Below, piece by piece: positions 56,150 through 64,000 of a stretch of 64,000 bases of DNA. The stretch is from NCBI RefSeq assembly GCF_900078755.1, contig NZ_FKIH01000005.1. One strand, given 5' to 3'. Positions within the stretch are counted from its first letter, which is position 1. Every line of letters starts with the position of its first letter. This DNA is from Ichthyocystis sparus (GTDB lineage: Bacteria > Pseudomonadota > Gammaproteobacteria > Burkholderiales > 2013Ark19i). Under the pieces are notes generated by a model. That model did no database searches. It was given only the letters and a program-made list of their open reading frames with translations, and was not told the DNA's origin. A program made the translations under genes and the position numbers.

Positions 56150-56520
56150 AAAAAACACATAGCTACTACGCTCTTTGCTGTATCAGTGCATCTGCTCTAG
56201 CAGCGCACTGCGTACTGTGGGAAAGTGTCCTGGCGCCGATACGCCCGCATCATTTTTGGCTCTCGCTAAAGTGCATACCTATTGTATGGGCTTTGATGTG
56301 CTTCATTAAGAAAAAAATACGAACCTTTCAAGCAACAACACTGCTAATATGGATATACGTGTTTGAAGGATTAAGCCGCTTATTCTCAGACACAGCGCCA
56401 TACAGTAGGGCATGCGCTCTAATTGAGATCATATTATCGATATCAGTTTTTATTTTTTGCACCAACCTCGTTCGCACACAAAGACAGCTCACTATTGTTA
56501 ACCGGAGACAAACCAAGTAG
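56140..56520 (+). CDS. DUF2069 family membrane protein
   Basis: Small membrane protein with about four hydrophobic segments (YYALCCISASALAAHCVLW; FWLSLKCIPIVWALMC; ATTLLIWIYVFEGLSRL; IEIILSISVFIFCTNLV). The WIYVFEG segment and position after wrbA match the DUF2069 proteins found next to wrbA in Burkholderiales; this is from memory. The ATG at 56140 overlaps the wrbA stop and is preferred over the upstream frame start at 56095. The last 78 bases overlap the 3' end of uvrB on the other strand. Confidence 0.75.
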   Translation: MVLEKTHSYYALCCISASALAAHCVLWESVLAPIRPHHFWLSLKCIPIVWALMCFIKKKIRTFQATTLLIWIYVFEGLSRLFSDTAPYSRACALIEIILSISVFIFCTNLVRTQRQLTIVNRRQTK

Positions 56521-58473
56521 CTTATCTCTCAGTTTATTAATCTTGTCTCTCCATTCTGCAGCCTTCTCAAATTCCAACCTTCTCGCACAGGCAAACATTT
56601 CTTTTTCATATTTACTTATGATCTCATCTGCATCATCTAACAAAATATCAATATTATCCATGGAAGTAGACTCACAGCTAAAACAATCAACAAAACTTGT
56701 CAAATCCTTTTTTATACCAGACGGGATAATCCCGTGCTTATTGTTGAACTCCTCCTGCATTGCCCTCCTACGAGAGGTCTCTTCGATAGTATACTTAATT
56801 GAATTAGTTATTTCGTCAGCATACAAAATTGCCCTACCATTAATGTTACGAGCAGCTCTGCCAATTGTTTGTATCAAAGATCTAGTGGAACGCAAAAAAC
56901 CTTCCTTATCAGCATCAAGTATTGCCACAAGTGACACTTCAGGAACGTCCAAACCTTCTCTCAAAAGGTTAATTCCTACCAGTACATCAAATTTACCCAA
57001 ACGTAGATTACGAATAATTTCAGCTCTCTCAATAGTATTTATGTCGGAATGCAAATAGCAAACACGGACACCTTTCTCGCTAAGGTACTGGCTCAAATGC
57101 TCGGACATCCTCTTGGTAAGGGTGATAACAAAAATTCTCTCATTTTTAGCTACCACATGTTGTATTTCATGAAACACATCATCAACTTGCGTTGATGCTG
57201 GGCGAACCTCAACAACTGGATCTAATAATCCAGTTGGACGAACAAGCTGCTCGACACACAGCTGTTGATGAGCAGCCTCGTAATCACCTGGTGTAGCAGA
57301 AACAAAAATAATTTGATGTTCGAACTGTTCAAACTCAGAAAGATTAAGTGGCCTATTATCCCTTGCAGACGGTAGCCTAAAACCAAATTCAACTAGATTG
57401 TCCTTGCGCGCACGATCACCACGATACATTCCTCCTAGTTGAGGAACAGTAACATGCGACTCATCAATGACTATTATGGAATCAGCAGGTAAATAATCAA
57501 TCAATGTGGGAGGAGGCTCACCGGGAGATCTACCTGAAAGATGACGTGAGTAATTTTCTATTCCCTTACAAACTCCGATCTCGTTTAGCATCTCCAGGTC
57601 AAATCGTGTACGCTTTTCAATACGCTCAGCCTCAATTGGACGATTTTCTTCCCGAAAATGCTTTATACGATCTGCCAATTCCTTCTTTATAGAGTTAATA
57701 GCATTCAAAACAGTACCGCGTGGTGTAACATAGTGATTGGCTGGGTATATAGAAAAAAAGTTGATGCTCTTTTTAGTTTCACCGGTAATAGAATCGAATA
57801 AACTCAGTCTCTCTAGCGTCTGATCAAAGAATTCCATTCTTAATGCATAGTCCTCATGTTCTGCCGGAAAAACATCTATGACATCTCCTCGAGCTCTGAA
57901 GTGACCTCTAAAAAAGTCTTTATCACTTCGAACATACTGCATGGATATCAGTTTATCCATAACTTCCCTGGCCGATATATTTTGACTAACACGCAAAGTC
58001 AAAATCATTTTGTGATACTCACTCGGGTCGCCAATACCATATATTGCAGAAACAGTTGCTACAATAATAACGTCTCGCCTTTCAAGCAAACTTTTAGTAG
58101 CAGATAGCCTCATCTGATCTATGTGACGATTAATGGAGGAATCCTTCTCTATGTATAAATCACGTGAGGGAACATAGGCTTCTGGCTGGTAGTAATCATA
58201 GTAGGAGACAAAATACTCAACGGCATTGTGTGGAAAAAAAGAAGCCATTTCAGAATAAAATTGCGACGCCAGAGTCTTGTTAGGAGAAAGAACAAGTGTA
58301 GGTCGCTGAGATAGGGCAATAACATTCGCTATGGTATAAGTTTTTCCGGAACCAGTAACACCAAGTAATGTTTGGTATCGTAGTCCTTGATTCAATCCAT
58401 CACAAAGTCCACCAATTGCATTCATCTGATCGCCGGCAGGAGAAAAAGACGATGCCAAATGGAACTTCGCCAC
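56443..58473 (-). CDS. uvrB: UvrABC excision nuclease subunit B
   Basis: DNA-damage verification helicase of nucleotide excision repair. Walker A in LLGVTGSGKTYTIANVI, beta-hairpin SYYDYYQPEAYVP, DEAD-like IVIDESHVTVPQ, motif VI region QTIGRAARNINGRAIL, and a C-terminal UVR domain (KYEKEMFACARRLEFEKAA). The frame opens at TTG 58485, but GTG 58473 has GGAGGG at normal distance and gives VAKFHLASSFSPAGDQ, so 676 residues are preferred. The 3' end overlaps the DUF2069 gene on the opposite strand. Confidence 0.96.
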   Translation of the reverse strand: MAKFHLASSFSPAGDQMNAIGGLCDGLNQGLRYQTLLGVTGSGKTYTIANVIALSQRPTLVLSPNKTLASQFYSEMASFFPHNAVEYFVSYYDYYQPEAYVPSRDLYIEKDSSINRHIDQMRLSATKSLLERRDVIIVATVSAIYGIGDPSEYHKMILTLRVSQNISAREVMDKLISMQYVRSDKDFFRGHFRARGDVIDVFPAEHEDYALRMEFFDQTLERLSLFDSITGETKKSINFFSIYPANHYVTPRGTVLNAINSIKKELADRIKHFREENRPIEAERIEKRTRFDLEMLNEIGVCKGIENYSRHLSGRSPGEPPPTLIDYLPADSIIVIDESHVTVPQLGGMYRGDRARKDNLVEFGFRLPSARDNRPLNLSEFEQFEHQIIFVSATPGDYEAAHQQLCVEQLVRPTGLLDPVVEVRPASTQVDDVFHEIQHVVAKNERIFVITLTKRMSEHLSQYLSEKGVRVCYLHSDINTIERAEIIRNLRLGKFDVLVGINLLREGLDVPEVSLVAILDADKEGFLRSTRSLIQTIGRAARNINGRAILYADEITNSIKYTIEETSRRRAMQEEFNNKHGIIPSGIKKDLTSFVDCFSCESTSMDNIDILLDDADEIISKYEKEMFACARRLEFEKAAEWRDKINKLRDKLLGLSPVNNSELSLCANEVGAKNKN

Positions 58474-58489
58474 ATAACCCTCCAAAAAA

Positions 58490-58524
58490 GCAGAAAGGCC
58501 ACTTCCTTAAGAAAGAAATGGCCT
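58490..58524 (-). terminator. Rho-independent terminator upstream of uvrB
   Basis: On the minus strand AGGCCATTTCTTT pairs with AAGGAAGTGGCCT as 13 bp including two G-U pairs. On the plus strand those would be A-C mismatches, so it works for the minus strand. T-rich sequence follows. It ends the small gene at 58566. Confidence 0.82.
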
Positions 58525-58565
58525 AACAACAAAATGTAACGCCCCCTTCACTACCCCAGCAAGTA

Positions 58566-58910
58566 CTACATAGTCTTCCGCCTCTTGGAGACACCGCCAT
58601 CCTTATTAGATTTCTTACATTTGCTACAAACACTGCTACAATTATCCTTACATTTATGGCATTTATAGCAATCACCACTAGCTTTCCCACGCCCTTTGCC
58701 CTTGTTAGCAAAAGCGGCACTAGTATCAGATGCTTTATCTACATTCCTGAGCAAGCCGTTTGCGCCCATTCTATCATAGCTACTGGGCGCGAGCGAGCCG
58801 CTAGTAGTCCTTTCTACTAAAGCAGTAGTCCCAACTGAATCCCATCTTATACCACCAGCAATAACCGCAGAAGAAATAACAGACAGTAGTATTAAAGAGT
58901 ATTTTTTCAT
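58566..58910 (-). CDS. Small exported Cys-rich protein
   Basis: Signal peptide MKKYSLILLSVISSAVIAGG, a Ser/Ala/Gly-rich middle, and a C-terminal cluster of seven Cys in CYKCHKCKDNCSSVCSKC followed by a Lys/Arg-rich tail (KKSNKDGGVSKRRKTM). The cluster starts with CxxCH, formally a haem c site, but the dense CxxC-type spacing fits a metal-binding or disulphide cluster equally well. No family recognised. It has GGGAG ten bases before the ATG and its own terminator, so it is a separate short transcript between the aminotransferase and uvrB. Confidence 0.68.
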   Translation of the reverse strand: MKKYSLILLSVISSAVIAGGIRWDSVGTTALVERTTSGSLAPSSYDRMGANGLLRNVDKASDTSAAFANKGKGRGKASGDCYKCHKCKDNCSSVCSKCKKSNKDGGVSKRRKTM

Positions 58911-59112
58911 ACTTAATGATCTCCCACATTAAAATCACCTAACCTAAAAGGAGAGGCAAAAGAGGCGAAAAATATCCTGCTCACCCATAGAAAAAACCGA
59001 AATGCCGCTCTTAAGCTGTACAAAAACAATAAAAAAATGCGCTACCCTCAGACATAAATTGGTGTAACATAATTATTTGGTCCTCGAGCAAAAGTGTCTG
59101 ACAGGAAAACTT

Positions 59113-60327
59113 ATGGGTGGTGCCACTTTTTTTTCTCCTATAGCTAAACGAACTAAGGGATCTTCTACCTTTGCTATGACTTCTCGTGCAAACAAACTAC
59201 GAGAGGCAGGCCGGGATGTAATATCTTTGAATGTTGGAGAACCTGATTTTGATACACCTGATCATATAAAAGAAGCGGCCATATTGGCCCTGAAAACTAA
59301 GAAGATTGCTACACGCTATGCTCCAATTAAAGGGATAGTATCTTTAAGGGAATCCATATCCAGGAAGTTGGATCGTGACAATCATTTGCACTTTCCTATA
59401 GAGCAGATCATTGTAAGCACAGGTGCAAAACAAGCCCTCTGCAACTGCATAAGTGTCATAGTATCTGATGGAGACGAGGTCATAATACCTGCGCCACATT
59501 GGGTATCCTACACTGACATGGTATCAATAGCTGGGGCCAGGCCTGTTATCGTAGTAGCAGAACAAAACCAAGGCTTTAAGCTTACTCCAGAACAGTTAAG
59601 CAAATCCATTACCCCCAGAACAAAGATGCTGATTCTTAATTCACCATCTAATCCGAGTGGTGCTATGTATAGCGCACAGGAACTCACCGATCTAATGGAG
59701 ATAATACGCCAGCACCCCAATGTTGTAGTTCTTTCTGATGAGATCTACGAACATGTAACACTTGGCGATCAGAAGCATGTTTGTCCTTTGCAACTAGCTC
59801 CTGACCTGAAAGACAGGTTCATTGTAGTCAATGGAGTATCTAAGGCGTATGCCATGACTGGATGGCGCATAGGCTTTGCCGCTGGTCCTAGATCAATAAT
59901 TGATGTAGTAGCTAATCTGCAATCTCAGCAATCTGGTAGTACCAACTCTATTGGACAGCTAGCAGCAGAAGCTGCATTAGAAGGCCCTCAGGATTGCGTA
60001 CGTAGGATGCGTGATGCGTTTTCTGATAGGCAAAGGTTCGTTTTGGAGAAAATTTCCTCTGTTAGAGGCCTAAACTGTATTCCAGCTCAGGGAGGATTTT
60101 ATCTATTCTTAAATGCTAAGGAAGCAATACATTCGCTTTATGAAAAGGAGGTACTTGCTTCGGAAACGGACATTTCTCTGTGTGATTATCTACTCGAAAA
60201 GGCTGGAGTAGCTTTGATGCCTGGGAGTTATTCTGGAATGTCCGGATATATCAGATTATCTTTTGCTGCTTCCCATAGCCTACTTGAAAAGGCAATTGGA
60301 AGAATGGCAGAAGCGGTTAACATATAG
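59113..60327 (+). CDS. aspC: Class I aminotransferase (aspartate aminotransferase type)
   Basis: PLP enzyme interconverting aspartate/oxaloacetate with glutamate/2-oxoglutarate; the sequence is of the bacterial I-gamma (Rhizobium/Thermus) type. Motifs: ISLNVGEPDFDTPDHI, VSTGAKQAL, NSPSNPSGAMY, LSDEIYEHV and PLP lysine 244 in NGVSKAYAMTGWRIGF. The frame opens at TTG 59077, but ATG 59113 has AGGAAA upstream and gives 404 residues. Substrate could include other amino acids. Confidence 0.88.
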   Translation: MGGATFFSPIAKRTKGSSTFAMTSRANKLREAGRDVISLNVGEPDFDTPDHIKEAAILALKTKKIATRYAPIKGIVSLRESISRKLDRDNHLHFPIEQIIVSTGAKQALCNCISVIVSDGDEVIIPAPHWVSYTDMVSIAGARPVIVVAEQNQGFKLTPEQLSKSITPRTKMLILNSPSNPSGAMYSAQELTDLMEIIRQHPNVVVLSDEIYEHVTLGDQKHVCPLQLAPDLKDRFIVVNGVSKAYAMTGWRIGFAAGPRSIIDVVANLQSQQSGSTNSIGQLAAEAALEGPQDCVRRMRDAFSDRQRFVLEKISSVRGLNCIPAQGGFYLFLNAKEAIHSLYEKEVLASETDISLCDYLLEKAGVALMPGSYSGMSGYIRLSFAASHSLLEKAIGRMAEAVNI

Positions 60328-60336
60328 CTGTCGCAC

Positions 60337-61371
60337 ATGAGTTGGCAACATTATTGCTATTTGCTATCAAAACCTCTAATAAGAATAATAGACCCCGAAC
60401 TGGCTCATGATCTGTCTTTGAACATACTGTCTAAGTTTAGCAAACCAAGCCCCCCTCCAGAGCAATCTCCACTAAGTAAAAATGGGGTGGTGTTTAGAAA
60501 TCGTATTGGGCTTGCAGCAGGGTTCGATAAAGATGGAAAATATGTGGACCTTCTGTCTTCTATGGGATTTGGCTTCATAGAAATTGGAACTGTCACACCC
60601 AAACCTCAGCATGGACACAGTAGACCCAGACTGTTCCGCTCCTTCTCTGAAAAAGCCATAGTAAATCGCATGGGATTTAACAACCATGGAATTGACAGCA
60701 TGGTGCTCAATCTAAAAAATTGCACCACCTATAGAAGAATGGGAGGAATAATAGGGGTAAATGTGGGTAAAAATGCAGCTACACCCATAGGATCTTCATA
60801 TAGTGACTATATAACTTGCATAGATAAAATATATGCACTGTGTGACTACATAACAATAAATATTTCATCCCCTAATACTCCCCTATTACGTTCCATGCAG
60901 GAGTACGAAGAACTTGGCAAACTCCTACCAAAAATAAAATTAAAACAGCTTGAAATGAAACAAAAAACTAAAATACATACTCCTATTTTCATAAAATTTT
61001 CACCTGATCTCTCAATTACAGGAATAGAAGGGATTTGTGAATTGTTAGTTAAGGAAGAAATAGAAGGAATTATCCTTACAAATACTACGGTGGAAAGAAA
61101 TATTAGAAACAAGAAGTTGCAAGAGGAGTCAGGTGGCCTAAGCGGAGCTCCGCTAAAAAACAAAGCTGATAAGACGCTTGAAGAGTTCAATAAGTACCTA
61201 AACAACAAAGACATGACTATAGTAGGCGTAGGTGGTATATGCTCATCACAAGACGCCCAGGACAAATTTAATATGGGAGCAAACCTAGTACAGATCTACT
61301 CTGGAATAATCTTTGAGGGACCAGATCTTGTAAGAAGATGTATCAATAGCACAACACCATTACGGGGCTAA
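60337..61371 (+). CDS. pyrD: Dihydroorotate dehydrogenase (quinone)
   Basis: Class 2, membrane-linked enzyme oxidising dihydroorotate with quinone in pyrimidine synthesis. It has an N-terminal membrane-associating helix pair (WQHYCYLLSKPLIRIIDPEL), FMN-binding NRIGLAAGFDKDGKYVD, catalytic Ser in INISSPNTPLLRSMQ, and GGICSSQDAQDKFNMGANLVQ. At 344 residues the length is normal. It follows the aminotransferase by nine bases; its stop overlaps that of pdxH on the other strand by 12 bases. Confidence 0.95.
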   Translation: MSWQHYCYLLSKPLIRIIDPELAHDLSLNILSKFSKPSPPPEQSPLSKNGVVFRNRIGLAAGFDKDGKYVDLLSSMGFGFIEIGTVTPKPQHGHSRPRLFRSFSEKAIVNRMGFNNHGIDSMVLNLKNCTTYRRMGGIIGVNVGKNAATPIGSSYSDYITCIDKIYALCDYITINISSPNTPLLRSMQEYEELGKLLPKIKLKQLEMKQKTKIHTPIFIKFSPDLSITGIEGICELLVKEEIEGIILTNTTVERNIRNKKLQEESGGLSGAPLKNKADKTLEEFNKYLNNKDMTIVGVGGICSSQDAQDKFNMGANLVQIYSGIIFEGPDLVRRCINSTTPLRG

Positions 61372-62001
61372 ACGCTCAATTTTCCACTGATCGTTATTAT
61401 CCCTAAGATATAAAAGTCTGTCATTAAGGCGAAACGGCTGACCTTGCCAAAACTCTACTTTCTTTGGTGAAAGTTGGTACCCACCCCAATACTCAGGTCG
61501 CTGTAATACCATACCATAACCCATCTCATTCTTGAGAGCATGCCAACGATCAATTAACCATTTTCTGTCCGGTATTGAACTGCTCTGGGGAGAAACTATA
61601 GAGCTGACCTTACTTTCATCAGGCCTAGAATTAAAGTAAGAATCAGACAGATCTGGTGATACCTTAGAAACATATCCTTCTACACGTACCTGCCTGCACA
61701 ACTGTGGCCAATAAAAAACTAAAGCTGCATGGGGATGAGATTGTAATTGCTGACCTTTACAGCTGTTGTAATTGGTAAAAAATATAAATTTCTCCTCGAT
61801 GCAACCCTTTAATAAAACAATGCGAGCATCTGGATCACCGCATTTATTTATCGTCGCCAGTGTCATAGCACTAGCATTCAGTGGGTCCTTCTGCAGTGCA
61901 ACATTAAACCACTGTAGAAAAAAGGCCACTGGATCAGACGGGGCATCAGAAATACTGGGCAAAACATCCCCACTATACTCATAAGAAAAGATATCTGTCA
62001 T
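61360..62001 (-). CDS. pdxH: Pyridoxine/pyridoxamine 5'-phosphate oxidase
   Basis: FMN enzyme making pyridoxal 5'-phosphate. Motifs: AMTLATINKCGDPDARIVLLK (first 20 residues matter: FMN-site strand), FFTNYNSCKGQQL, FYWPQLCRQVRVEG, YFNSRP and the C-terminal WGGYQLSPKKVEFWQGQ with RLNDRLLY. Start is taken at ATG 62001 (MTDIFSYEYSG), giving 213 residues, close to the usual 215-218, rather than the upstream 62037. The vitamin is needed by GcvP and the aminotransferase in this window. Confidence 0.94.
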   Translation of the reverse strand: MTDIFSYEYSGDVLPSISDAPSDPVAFFLQWFNVALQKDPLNASAMTLATINKCGDPDARIVLLKGCIEEKFIFFTNYNSCKGQQLQSHPHAALVFYWPQLCRQVRVEGYVSKVSPDLSDSYFNSRPDESKVSSIVSPQSSSIPDRKWLIDRWHALKNEMGYGMVLQRPEYWGGYQLSPKKVEFWQGQPFRLNDRLLYLRDNNDQWKIERLAP

Positions 62002-62126
62002 CAGCAAAATCCATTCAAAGTGTAACGAAATCGTCACTCAAACCCATTATTACCAAGATTACATGGATTACTAGCAAAAAAACATACTAAAATAGTCGGC
62101 TCTAGACAGTACTTGGGAGAATTTCT

Positions 62127-64000
62127 ATGATTGACCCGCTTTGTGATGCACTGCTTAAAGGTGACTCAGATCCTGAGGAATTAAGGGAGTGGGTCTGTGC
62201 CTTGCGTGCGGTCATAGAACACATGGGACCAAAGCGTGCACAAGATATTATAGAAAAGTTAATAGAGTACGTGCAGCACCGCAGTATAAATGTAATTAAT
62301 ACCAATACACCATACAAAAATACAATACCAGCTGAAGAATCTGTACCATACCCAGGAGACCTTGAGCTAGAAAACTCCATCACTCAGGCCATACGTTGGA
62401 ATGCCACCATGATTGTTGCTAGAGCAAATCATATGGATGGCAGCATAGGCGGGCATATTTCCACATTTGCATCAGCATGCCTGCTTTATGAAGTGGGTTT
62501 TCATCATTTCTGGAAAGCACCGCACGATAATTGCCGAGGAGATGCCGTATATATACAAGGTCACTCCAGTCCTGGAATTTATGCACGTGCCTTCTTAGAA
62601 GGAAGAATATCTGAGCAACAGTTGCAACTTTTCCGACAAGACACTGTGGGTGGGCTCCCTTCTTATCCACACCCATACCTTATGCCTAATTTTTGGCAAT
62701 ATCCAACTGTATCCATGGGCTTAGGTCCGTTATGTGCGGTGCATCATGCAAGATTCAACCGCTACTTGATGTCAAGAGGACTTATATCGGAAGACAAAAG
62801 CCATGTATGGGCCCTTCTGGGCGATGGGGAAATGGATGAGCCAGAATCTACGTCTGCGATCTCCATGGCAGCTCGTTACCAATTGGATAATCTTACATTT
62901 GTAATTAACTGTAATTTGCAAAGACTAGATGGGCCTGTGCGAGGAAACGGCAAAGTAATACAAGAACTGGAATCAATGTTCAATGGAGCTAAATGGAATG
63001 TAATTAAAAACATTTGGGGATCATCCTGGGATGAACTGTTTGATGAAACTTCTATTGCAACTCAACTAGCAGAAATAATGATGTCATGTGTGGACGGTGA
63101 TTACCAAACATTTAGCTCTAGGGGAGCGGAGTACTTAAAGGAAAAATTCTTTAGTAGAAATCAAAAGCTTAGGGAATTTATTGAACTTTGGCCTATAGAA
63201 AAAATATCACAATTGAATCTAGGTGGTCATGATCCTACAAAGATATATAATTCTTACCTAAGAGCCCTAAATACAAAAGGTAAGCCATCTGTAATTTTGG
63301 CAAAAACAGTCAAGGGATACAATCTAGGTAAGGAGGGTGAAGCACAAAATACAGCTCACAATCAGAAAAAAATTTCCCTAGAGCACCTTAAAGAACTAAG
63401 GGAAAAATGGAATATACAACTATCAGATAAAGAAGTTGAAAATTATTCATTCTACCCCTTGAATAAAAAATCTAAGGAGTACCTATACCTTATAGGAAGA
63501 AGAGAAAAACTTCATGGATTCATTCCTCAACGTAATACGGAAGCACAGTCACTAAAAGCACCAGATATGTCGGTATTTCAATCTCTTTGTAAAAGCTCAG
63601 ATGACCGGACATTATCCACGACAATGGTTTTCGTTAGAGCTTTAGGAATACTACTTAGGCAAAAGGAAATAGCAAAATTCCTCGTTCCCATAGTACCAGA
63701 TGAAGCACGAACATTCGGAATGGAGGGCCTGTACAGGCAGATAGGTATTTGGTCAAATAAGGAGCAAAATTACACTCCACCAGATGCAGAACAGCTCGTA
63801 TGGTACAGAGAAGATAAGAAAGGTCAGTTAATAGAGGAAGGGATAAACGAGGCAGGTTCCGTTGCAACATGGATTGCAGCAGGCAACAGCTATGCACAGC
63901 ATGGGCTACCAATGATACCTATGTACATATTTTACTCTATTTTCGGCATGCAACGTACTGGAGATCTTTTTTGGATGGCTGGAGATATCCTAGCTAGGGG
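62127..64000 (+). CDS. aceE: Pyruvate dehydrogenase E1 component (5' part; runs off window)
   Basis: Homodimeric thiamine-dependent E1 of the pyruvate dehydrogenase complex. ATG 62127 with GGGAG upstream gives MIDPLCDALLKGDSDPEE. The frame stays open for 624 codons to the window end; the full protein is usually about 890. Seen are ANHMDGSIGGHISTFAS, the thiamine-diphosphate motif WALLGDGEMDEPES...NCNLQRLDGPVRGN, and PDEARTFGMEGLYRQIGI. It is the E. coli/betaproteobacterial AceE type, not the alpha/beta type. Confidence 0.96.
   Translation, partial: MIDPLCDALLKGDSDPEELREWVCALRAVIEHMGPKRAQDIIEKLIEYVQHRSINVINTNTPYKNTIPAEESVPYPGDLELENSITQAIRWNATMIVARANHMDGSIGGHISTFASACLLYEVGFHHFWKAPHDNCRGDAVYIQGHSSPGIYARAFLEGRISEQQLQLFRQDTVGGLPSYPHPYLMPNFWQYPTVSMGLGPLCAVHHARFNRYLMSRGLISEDKSHVWALLGDGEMDEPESTSAISMAARYQLDNLTFVINCNLQRLDGPVRGNGKVIQELESMFNGAKWNVIKNIWGSSWDELFDETSIATQLAEIMMSCVDGDYQTFSSRGAEYLKEKFFSRNQKLREFIELWPIEKISQLNLGGHDPTKIYNSYLRALNTKGKPSVILAKTVKGYNLGKEGEAQNTAHNQKKISLEHLKELREKWNIQLSDKEVENYSFYPLNKKSKEYLYLIGRREKLHGFIPQRNTEAQSLKAPDMSVFQSLCKSSDDRTLSTTMVFVRALGILLRQKEIAKFLVPIVPDEARTFGMEGLYRQIGIWSNKEQNYTPPDAEQLVWYREDKKGQLIEEGINEAGSVATWIAAGNSYAQHGLPMIPMYIFYSIFGMQRTGDLFWMAGDILAR

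Noticed and set aside
58683..58700. Calling the small exported protein a cytochrome c from its CxxCH
   Set aside because: The motif is inside a dense Cys cluster and the protein has no cytochrome fold features; left as an open possibility only.

Overview
The window is AT-rich and comes from a host-associated betaproteobacterium. Evidence: betaproteobacterial gene orders (M50 protease-trpS-scpA-scpB-rluB; rpsP-rimM-trmD-rplS; wrbA next to DUF2069), housekeeping genes at normal length, and long blocks of duplicated, secreted or otherwise unrecognised proteins. My best guess, from memory and without a search, is a fish epitheliocystis agent of the Candidatus Ichthyocystis type; this is inference.

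Layout. 1-22320 (all minus strand) is a tandem array of one large-protein family without a function I recognise: seven long ORFs (the first cut by the window edge and without its expected start codon), one full-length pseudogene and two deletion relics. The array resolves into two subfamilies. B members have a Cys-rich N-terminus; A members have a poorly conserved leader and hexapeptide repeats. They appear to have been amplified as a two-gene B-A module from which B was later lost in several units. 22646-27186 holds two secreted beta-trefoil/lectin-like proteins, one resembling the DUF1561 / virulence-modifying family. 27894-34833 is a housekeeping run: ybeY, miaB, rluB, scpB, scpA, trpS and an M50 protease. 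35239-39618 is a glycine cleavage operon (gcvT-gcvH-gcvPA-gcvPB) with the split P-protein, followed by tRNA-Ser(GCT). 40649-45928 is a second accessory block: three secreted paralogues with unusually long signal-peptide N-regions and a lectin-like C-terminus. 46182-49820 has a small membrane protein, a short-form cytochrome bd oxidase (cydAB) and a secreted protein; a 22-copy tetranucleotide repeat lies just upstream of a possible cydA promoter. 50393-64000 is mostly housekeeping: ahpC, asd, rplS-trmD-rimM-rpsP, oxyR, wrbA, DUF2069, uvrB, a small Cys-rich exported protein, an aspartate aminotransferase, pyrD, pdxH and the 5' part of aceE.

How the parts fit. OxyR (with both redox cysteines), AhpC, WrbA and the bd-type oxidase form a small oxidative/low-oxygen defence set. 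The glycine cleavage genes and AceE feed one-carbon and acetyl-CoA metabolism. The accessory blocks look like surface or host-directed proteins that vary by gene duplication, in-frame repeat change and possibly by repeat-tract slippage. The most novel material is the 22-kb A/B family.
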